Below are positions 1 to 3,680 of a DNA stretch of 6,655 bases, in pieces. A model generated the notes under the pieces. The model was not told where the DNA came from and did not search any database. It worked only from the letters and a program-made list of their open reading frames with translations. The position numbers were made by a program, and so were the translations under genes. Numbering within the stretch: the first letter of the stretch is position 1; the number at the start of each line of letters is the position of its first letter. This DNA comes from Planctomycetaceae bacterium (GTDB lineage: Bacteria; Planctomycetota; Planctomycetia; Planctomycetales; Planctomycetaceae), in contig WFOZ01000585.1 in NCBI GenBank assembly GCA_015487825.1, positions 1 through 6,655 of the forward strand, written 5' to 3'.

Positions 1-80
1 AGGCCATCGTTTAATGGAAAGATTTTTGCACGGATAAAAAGCTAACTGGCTCAACAAGTGTTTCACTTTTCTAATCCTAA

Positions 81-95
81 TCCGGCATAGCCGGA
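81..95. repeat. Short perfect palindrome, TCCGGC-ATA-GCCGGA
   Basis: Six perfect G+C-rich base pairs enclose a three-base loop, within otherwise AT-rich DNA. No T-run follows on either strand, so it is not a classic intrinsic terminator. It could be a short dispersed palindrome or the end of an upstream transcript. The hairpin is directly visible, but its role is unknown. Confidence 0.5.
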
Positions 96-117
96 ACCAA
101 ACAAGAAAATTTAAACT

Positions 118-302
118 AACCACAGAGACGCAGAGGTCACTGAGAAAAGAATTTCCTACATCGTCTACAAAGTATTGAAATTCAATCTACTATTTTAATT
201 TTTGAAATAGTAGTTCTTTTCCCTTTTCTTTGCGTGAAACACTTTTTCAAAAAACAGACACCTTTTTTGCTTTGCCTCAGTGTTCTCCGTGTCTCCGTGG
301 TT
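118..302. repeat. 185-bp inverted-repeat element with CCACAGAGAC-type ends
   Basis: The left end (118-144, beginning AACCACAGAGACGCAGAGG) and the right end (276-302, ending GTGTCTCCGTGGTT) are inverted copies, with 22 of 27 positions matching. Four of the five differences are A/G exchanges. The 131-bp interior is AT-rich, has no coding potential and contains a 9-bp-stem hairpin at 187-213. From memory, ends of this type (CCACAGAGACACAGAG and its complement) recur in intergenic regions of many unrelated bacterial genomes, which suggests a non-autonomous dispersed element. No clear target-site duplication flanks it: the ACT at 115-117 and at 304-306 is too short and is offset by one base. Whether it moves or is transcribed as a structured RNA cannot be told. 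Confidence 0.65.
187..213. repeat. Hairpin in the core of the 118-302 element
   Basis: CTACTATTT (187-195) pairs perfectly with AAATAGTAG (205-213) across a nine-base AT-rich loop. Just before it, ATTGAA-A-TTCAAT (174-186) is a second perfect small palindrome. The hairpin lies close to the middle of the two 27-nt ends, so the whole element could fold into one long imperfect cruciform. Confidence 0.5.
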
Positions 303-401
303 CACTTCTTTCTTCTTCATGTTAATAATATCTCGCCACTTTTACTCAGCATTTTATTGATCATATTCATAATAGTTACTTGCATCGCGTTCGGAAATTG
401 A

Positions 402-1685
402 ATGAGCAACATCAGGCAGTATCTTCAAAACCGATTGAGTTATCTTATCCTGGCTGGACTGCTTTTACGTTTGTTGCTGATCGTTATTCGCTTTGATGAA
501 TTCGCAGATGACCGTGATGCGTATCTCGGAATAGCCAATAATCTGTTGCAAGGGGCAGGGTTCAGCACTTTGGGAACCGATCATCCGACTGCCTTCCGAC
601 CGCCGTTGTATCCGTTATTACTCGCTCTTTTTACGGGGATTTTCGGGACAATCGGTATTGCGATTCTGCATCTTATTGTCGGAGGCGTGACGATTTGGGC
701 AACAGTGAAATTGGGGGAACGTCTCGGCTTAAAAAACGGAGCGTTGCTTGCAGGACTGCTTGTTGCCATCGATCCGATACTTCTCAGGTATACAACGCTG
801 CCGATGACAGAAGTGATTTTTGCAGTACTGACAACGATGTTGCTTTGGCTTTGGAGTCGAGCCGATCAGCGACCTTCCTGGAACACTTATCTGCTGACCG
901 GATTCGCATTCGGGATCGCATCTCTTTGCCGACCTTCTCTGCTTCCGATGCTTCCTGTTTTATGGATTCTTTATCTGGTGAACGATTTCAGAGGAATGAA
1001 TCGCTTGGACCGTATGATCAAATCGACACTCTGCATTGTTCTTGTTGGAGCTTCCGCGATGGTAACAATGCTCCCCTGGGGAGTCCGAAACCTGGCGGTA
1101 TTTGGGCATTTCAAATTAACGACAACGCATGGCGGATACACGCTGCTGCTTGGAAATAATCCGGTTTTTTATGATGCGGTCGTTCGTCAACCGCTTGGCA
1201 CGACCTGGGGAGATTACGCCGCAGAAGATGCTTGCAGCCAGACAAGTTGGATCAATCAATTGAATCGGCAACTTGATGAACGTGGCTTAGTTTCAGAATT
1301 TGATCGCGACCGCGCCCAATACAATAGGGTAATAAAAAACATACAGGCAGAACCGTTGATGTTTCTCAGGGCGTCTCTACTTCGAGAAATTCGATTCTGG
1401 TCACCAGTGCCGATTGGTCCGCAGGCACGTTCAATGAATTCGGCTATCTATTGGGGCACAGCCATTTTCTATCTGACTGTTTATCTTTTTGCTTTTGCAG
1501 GATTGATTTTCGTGTTGCGACAACCAGCAAGTAAACGCAACAAATGGTTGCCTGCGTTGGCAATGATAATCACCTTTTCGGTTGTTCACTCGCTCTACTG
1601 GTCGAACGCCCGCATGAGAGCCCCGCTAATTCCAGTCATTGCAATTCTGGCTGCCTACGGATTAGAAAACAGGCGATCCAAATAG
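402..1685 (+). CDS. Multipass membrane glycosyltransferase-like protein (GT-C fold, ArnT/GT39-like)
   Basis: The 427-residue integral membrane protein has about ten hydrophobic segments. Its organisation resembles GT-C enzymes, which move a sugar from a lipid-phosphate donor to an acceptor on the outer face of the inner membrane. After the first membrane helix (about residues 12-30) comes an acidic loop with D36-D37 and DAYLGIANNLL, where these enzymes place their catalytic acidic residue. The short motif FRPPLYPLL (65-73), PWGVRN (225-230) and the C-terminal RMRAPLIPVIAILAAYGL (404-421) are also typical of the family. A soluble loop covers about 235-345. The start is well bounded: an in-frame TGA (399-401) directly precedes the ATG, and a weak GGAA (393-396) may serve as ribosome-binding site. 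No sugar, lipid or acceptor gene lies beside it, so donor and acceptor are unknown. A polyprenyl-phosphate-linked sugar donor is inferred from the family only. It could also be an uncharacterised GT-C-like membrane protein. Confidence 0.85.
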   Translation: MSNIRQYLQNRLSYLILAGLLLRLLLIVIRFDEFADDRDAYLGIANNLLQGAGFSTLGTDHPTAFRPPLYPLLLALFTGIFGTIGIAILHLIVGGVTIWATVKLGERLGLKNGALLAGLLVAIDPILLRYTTLPMTEVIFAVLTTMLLWLWSRADQRPSWNTYLLTGFAFGIASLCRPSLLPMLPVLWILYLVNDFRGMNRLDRMIKSTLCIVLVGASAMVTMLPWGVRNLAVFGHFKLTTTHGGYTLLLGNNPVFYDAVVRQPLGTTWGDYAAEDACSQTSWINQLNRQLDERGLVSEFDRDRAQYNRVIKNIQAEPLMFLRASLLREIRFWSPVPIGPQARSMNSAIYWGTAIFYLTVYLFAFAGLIFVLRQPASKRNKWLPALAMIITFSVVHSLYWSNARMRAPLIPVIAILAAYGLENRRSK

Positions 1686-1740
1686 GGGCCGCTACTAAAC
1701 ATTATCAAAAAAATGATGCGAAAAAGTGACCGGGATATTT

Positions 1741-1775
1741 AGGCGAGCCGGGGGGTGTTAACTCCCGGATCGCCT
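1741..1775. terminator. Strong GC-rich hairpin between convergent genes, probable bidirectional transcription end
   Basis: AGGCGA (1741-1746) pairs with TCGCCT (1770-1775). After one G/A mismatch, seven further pairs (1748-1754 with 1762-1768, one of them G-T) close a seven-base loop, GTGTTAA. The hairpin lies in the 103-bp gap between two convergent genes, starting 56 bp past the stop of the forward gene and 14 bp past the stop of the reverse gene. This position suits a shared terminator. Neither side has a T-run directly after the stem, so it may instead act as a Rho-independent-like pause, an mRNA 3' end protector or a dispersed palindrome. The structure is certain and the function inferred. 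Confidence 0.6.
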
Positions 1776-1788
1776 GTTCCGTAAAAAA

Positions 1789-3072
1789 CTACGGTCGCAA
1801 GTCGTAGCACATCAATTTATTCTGTTCGCGAAGATACAGTTTCCCATTGGAGATGACAGGGTGTGCCCAGCTTTTTCCTTTTTGGAATTCCGGTTCAAAT
1901 TTTCCGAGTACGCGGTATTCTTTCGGCGTTGCTTCAAGCAGGACGACCAGACCATTTTCGTAACGGAAGATTAACTTGCCATCTACGTACAAAACGGCTG
2001 CGGAACCTTTCCCTTCGCCACGCAGTTTGGTGCCTCCCCAGACGATCTCTCCCGTTTTGAAATTCAAACAGGTCGGGAAACCTTTATTCTGATTATGTCC
2101 GCCGTAGATGTATCCATCAACCAAAACGACTCCGCCGTGATGATTGTTGAAGGTTCTTTTCTTCAGCCAATAAACTTCCTCTGCATCAACACCGTCTCCA
2201 GAACGTTTGAGTTTTAATAGAACCGAACCGCCATCGTAACTGGATGTTGCAAAAACGTAATCGCCTTCGACAACGGGAGTTGTAATGTTTGCCACTTTAC
2301 TGGCGACCTGATTATAACCCCAGAGATATTTACCATCGGAAGCACGCACACCAATGACGCCCCGCCCAGTCAATTGCACGTATTGTTTAACACCTGCCGC
2401 ATGAGAAATGACGATTGAAGAATAGCCTGATCCATCCTTTCCTTTTTCGCCTCCAGCAGGAACTGCAGACCGCCAGATTTCCTTACCGTTTTTCTTGTTC
2501 AGGCAAACGATCATTGCATCGGGGCCGCCGGGAGTGCAAAGGACGTGATCACCATCAACCAGTGGAGATTCAGAATACCCCCAGCCGGACATCATTTTGC
2601 CTTTCCATTCGGTGACAAAATCTTTTTCCCAAATCACTGATCCACTATTCGCATCAAGACAGGCAACTTTCCCCGAAGAAGCGACAACATACAACTTTCC
2701 CTGATCGTAGGTAGGCGTGCAGCGTGATCCCGGATAGCTATGTTCTGGAGCTCCTTTCGTGATTGGAGTCTTCCAGAGAATTTTCCCGGTATTGGCATCT
2801 GCAGCGACAACCGACTGGGCCTCTTCCTGGTTGCCGATGGTATAAACTTTCCCCTTCACAACCGAAACCCCTGCGTATCCTTTCCCAAACCCCTCGGTCA
2901 TATAAAGAAGCTTGGGGGCTTGCTCTCCTGTGGGGAATTTCAATCCCGTTTCTACACATTTACCATCGCGATTGGGACCACGCCATTGTGGCCAATCTTC
3001 TGCAGACAGCGACGAACCGGCAGTCATTGCAAACAAAGCGAGCGAGAAGCAAATAATCATTCTGGAAGGCAT
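1789..3072 (-). CDS. Exported PQQ-like (BamB-type) beta-propeller repeat protein
   Basis: This 427-residue protein begins with a signal peptide (hydrophobic residues about 5-19, likely cut after SLSA at 24) and no lipobox cysteine, so it should be periplasmic or secreted. The mature protein opens with DWPQWRGPNRDG (26-37), a start I associate with planctomycete propellers. It then shows repeated blade motifs of the PQQ-propeller type: DANTGKILW (92-100), DANSGSVIWEK (140-150), KKNGKEIWRS (193-202), ASDGKYLWGY (244-253) and FKTGEIVWGG (338-347). The last strand, KLYLREQNKLMCYDL, probably closes the ring with the N-terminal blade. Such propellers either bind PQQ in quinoprotein dehydrogenases or serve as protein-binding scaffolds. 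The long metal- and PQQ-binding form of alcohol dehydrogenase is absent, so a cofactor is not assured. Met1 at 3072 puts the signal peptide in frame. Met5 at 3060 is a possible alternative start. The ribosome-binding site is weak (purine-rich AAGAAAAG). A gene for a heme-linked putative dehydrogenase lies upstream on the same strand. Confidence 0.9.
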   Translation of the reverse strand: MPSRMIICFSLALFAMTAGSSLSAEDWPQWRGPNRDGKCVETGLKFPTGEQAPKLLYMTEGFGKGYAGVSVVKGKVYTIGNQEEAQSVVAADANTGKILWKTPITKGAPEHSYPGSRCTPTYDQGKLYVVASSGKVACLDANSGSVIWEKDFVTEWKGKMMSGWGYSESPLVDGDHVLCTPGGPDAMIVCLNKKNGKEIWRSAVPAGGEKGKDGSGYSSIVISHAAGVKQYVQLTGRGVIGVRASDGKYLWGYNQVASKVANITTPVVEGDYVFATSSYDGGSVLLKLKRSGDGVDAEEVYWLKKRTFNNHHGGVVLVDGYIYGGHNQNKGFPTCLNFKTGEIVWGGTKLRGEGKGSAAVLYVDGKLIFRYENGLVVLLEATPKEYRVLGKFEPEFQKGKSWAHPVISNGKLYLREQNKLMCYDLRP

Positions 3073-3186
3073 AATGTCTTTTCTTTCGATTTGAATAGAA
3101 CTGGCAGGACTTAACGGGGAACTTATTGATGGCGGTTGATTCTATCAACACCCCATACTATTTGACTGTTTAACATCACAGTATCG

Positions 3187-3215
3187 AAAATAACTGAATT
3201 TCTCAATTCAATCAA
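3187..3215 (-). promoter_or_regulatory. Candidate sigma70-type promoter for the PQQ-propeller gene
   Basis: Read on the reverse strand, TTGATT (3215-3210) is followed after exactly 17 bases by TATTTT (3192-3187), about 115 bp upstream of the start codon. The spacer contains a 6-bp palindrome (TGAATT-TCTC-AATTCA, 3195-3210) that could be an operator or mere AT-rich chance. A second possible pair, TTGATA and TAAGTT, also 17 bases apart, lies nearer the gene. Planctomycete promoters are poorly defined, so this is only a candidate. Confidence 0.3.
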
Positions 3216-3233
3216 CGGAATTGCTTTTATAAA

Positions 3234-3242
3234 GCCAGTTGA
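3234..3242. repeat. Left copy of 9-bp target-site duplication (GCCAGTTGA)
   Basis: This exact 9-mer ends at the base before the left terminal inverted repeat. The same 9-mer in the same orientation begins at the base after the right terminal repeat (3657-3665). The exact abutment on both sides is what a transposase leaves on insertion. Confidence 0.85.
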
Positions 3243-3261
3243 GGGTGCACATTGGGGTTTG
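3243..3261 (+). repeat. Left terminal inverted repeat of the 414-bp element
   Basis: Nineteen bases beginning GGGTGCAC. They differ from the complement of the right end at two positions (A/C and G/C). Similarity falls to background immediately inside. Confidence 0.8.
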
Positions 3262-3334
3262 CGCGACTCTGTGAAAGAAGTATTTGCTGAGTTCTTGATT
3301 TTAGTTTTGGCGATCAGAATGAACCAGTTGTTCC

Positions 3335-3546
3335 GGGCCAAAGGCCCAGCATTTTACCTAGCCCAGCCCAACGGGCTGGGTCAGCAGGTGTGATATGACG
3401 GTGAGGACCAACGGTCCGGCCATTTGTAAAATGTTGAAAAAGGCTACCCATTTGGTCAAATGACCGAGCCGTTGGCCCTCTGTTTTTTGGGTTGTCAGAA
3501 CCCAGCCCGTTGGGCTGGGCTAGGTAAACATCCGGGGCTTTGCCCC
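3335..3546. repeat. Mirror-symmetric cluster of six triloop palindromes (REP/BIME-like)
   Basis: Six small hairpins, each with a three-base loop, lie in a row. Left half: 3335-3347 (GGGCC-AAA-GGCCC), 3362-3380 (CCCAGCCC-AAC-GGGCTGGG) and 3405-3417 (GGACC-AAC-GGTCC). Right half: 3466-3478 (GAGCC-GTT-GGCCC, one mismatch), 3501-3519 (CCCAGCCC-GTT-GGGCTGGG) and 3534-3546 (GGGGC-TTT-GCCCC). The right half is the reverse complement of the left, unit by unit. The outer and middle units have identical 14-base spacing on both sides. The clusters also pair at long range: 3353-3381 with 3500-3528 is perfect over 29 bases, and 3403-3426 with 3457-3480 matches at 20 of 24. RNA from either strand could fold as separate hairpins or as one long stem. 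The arrangement resembles REP/BIME elements mobilised by RAYT (IS200-like) proteins, but no such gene is in the window. Confidence 0.85.
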
Positions 3547-3556
3547 TGTTTTTCCA

Positions 3557-3576
3557 AGCATTTCAACAGAAATGCT
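3557..3576. repeat. 8-bp perfect hairpin inside the right part of the mobile element
   Basis: AGCATTTC (3557-3564) pairs with GAAATGCT (3569-3576) around an AACA loop. It is followed by the 8-base palindrome CTTGCAAG (3579-3586). It has no mirror partner in the left part of the element, so it marks an asymmetry between the halves. On the forward strand no T-run follows, so it is not a typical terminator. Confidence 0.5.
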
Positions 3577-3637
3577 CTCTTGCAAGATGCCTGCAATATG
3601 TTACGCCGGGATTCGTGTTACAATTTGTACGGCATCA

Positions 3638-3656
3638 CAAACCGCAAGGTGCACCC
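3638..3656 (-). repeat. Right terminal inverted repeat of the 414-bp element
   Basis: Nineteen bases ending GGTGCACCC, the inverted partner of 3243-3261 (17 of 19 matches). They directly abut the right copy of the 9-bp duplication. Confidence 0.8.
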
Positions 3657-3665
3657 GCCAGTTGA
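3657..3665. repeat. Right copy of 9-bp target-site duplication (GCCAGTTGA)
   Basis: Identical to 3234-3242 and in the same orientation, starting at the base after the right terminal inverted repeat. It lies 15 bp beyond the stop codon of the upstream reverse-strand gene, so the insertion missed that coding region. Confidence 0.85.
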
Positions 3666-3680
3666 ATAGAAGTTCTGGCC

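Larger units (their letters stand above)
1..401. other. Intergenic region upstream of the glycosyltransferase-like gene
   Basis: I see no convincing gene here. All three forward frames close early (stops at about 12, 37 and 45), so the first 45 bases could be the 3' end of a gene lying mostly outside the window. One frame would end in GHRLMERFLHG and another in RPSFNGKIFARIKS, and neither can be assigned. The rest holds a small perfect palindrome (81-95), a 185-bp inverted-repeat element (118-302) and an AT-rich leader (303-401) that should contain the promoter of the downstream gene. I found no promoter with good spacing and do not call one. Confidence 0.7.
3243..3656. mobile_element. 414-bp non-autonomous transposon-like element (MITE) with terminal inverted repeats and 9-bp target duplication
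   Basis: The left end (3243-3261, GGGTGCACATTGGGGTTTG) and the complement of the right end (3638-3656, GGGTGCACCTTGCGGTTTG) match at 17 of 19 positions. Perfect 9-bp direct repeats abut both ends. The element is too short for a transposase and has no recognisable protein. Its interior is dominated by a mirror-symmetric palindrome array (3335-3546) and a separate 8-bp hairpin (3557-3576). It would therefore have to be moved by a transposase encoded elsewhere that makes 9-bp duplications; several insertion-sequence families do so, and I cannot choose among them. It sits 15 bp past the stop codon of the heme-protein gene and upstream of the PQQ-propeller gene. There it could separate their transcription or end the upstream transcript. 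Boundaries are well supported, mobility is inferred. Confidence 0.8.
3073..3680. other. 608-bp non-coding gap holding a small mobile element
   Basis: No gene is supported here on either strand. Positions 3073-3233 are the AT-rich leader of the PQQ-propeller gene, with a possible promoter. Positions 3234-3665 are a transposon-like insert with its flanking duplication. Positions 3666-3680 are the remaining 15 bases before the stop codon of the upstream gene. Apparent short reading frames across the insert (for example 3460-3669 forward) are made by its palindromes. Confidence 0.8.

Noticed and set aside
1..45. Possible 3' tail of an upstream forward gene
   Set aside because: Fewer than 15 codons are visible in any frame, and two frames are equally possible. 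There is not enough to call a gene.
56..244. 11-base inverted match between AAGTGTTTCAC (56-66) and GTGAAACACTT (234-244)
   Set aside because: One end lies outside and the other inside the 118-302 element, and the sequence is low-complexity. A chance match of this length is plausible in AT-rich DNA.
695..1159. 154-codon forward reading frame overlapping the glycosyltransferase-like gene
   Set aside because: It is out of frame within a clear membrane-protein gene, has no hydrophobic or domain pattern of its own and lacks a start signal.
2740..3114. 124-codon forward reading frame over the start of the PQQ-propeller gene
   Set aside because: It is antisense to the signal peptide and first blades of a convincing gene, and its product is not recognisable.
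3135..3149. GTTGAT-TCT-ATCAAC hairpin in the leader of the PQQ-propeller gene, considered as an operator or leader structure
   Set aside because: Six AT-rich pairs are weak evidence, there is no second copy nearby, and no riboswitch-like conserved core is visible around it.
3460..3669. 69-codon forward reading frame containing NPARWAGLG and ending KVHPPVE
   Set aside because: It lies across the palindrome array and the right terminal repeat. Its length comes from palindromic GC-rich sequence that lacks stops, it has no ribosome-binding site, and its residues simply encode the hairpins.
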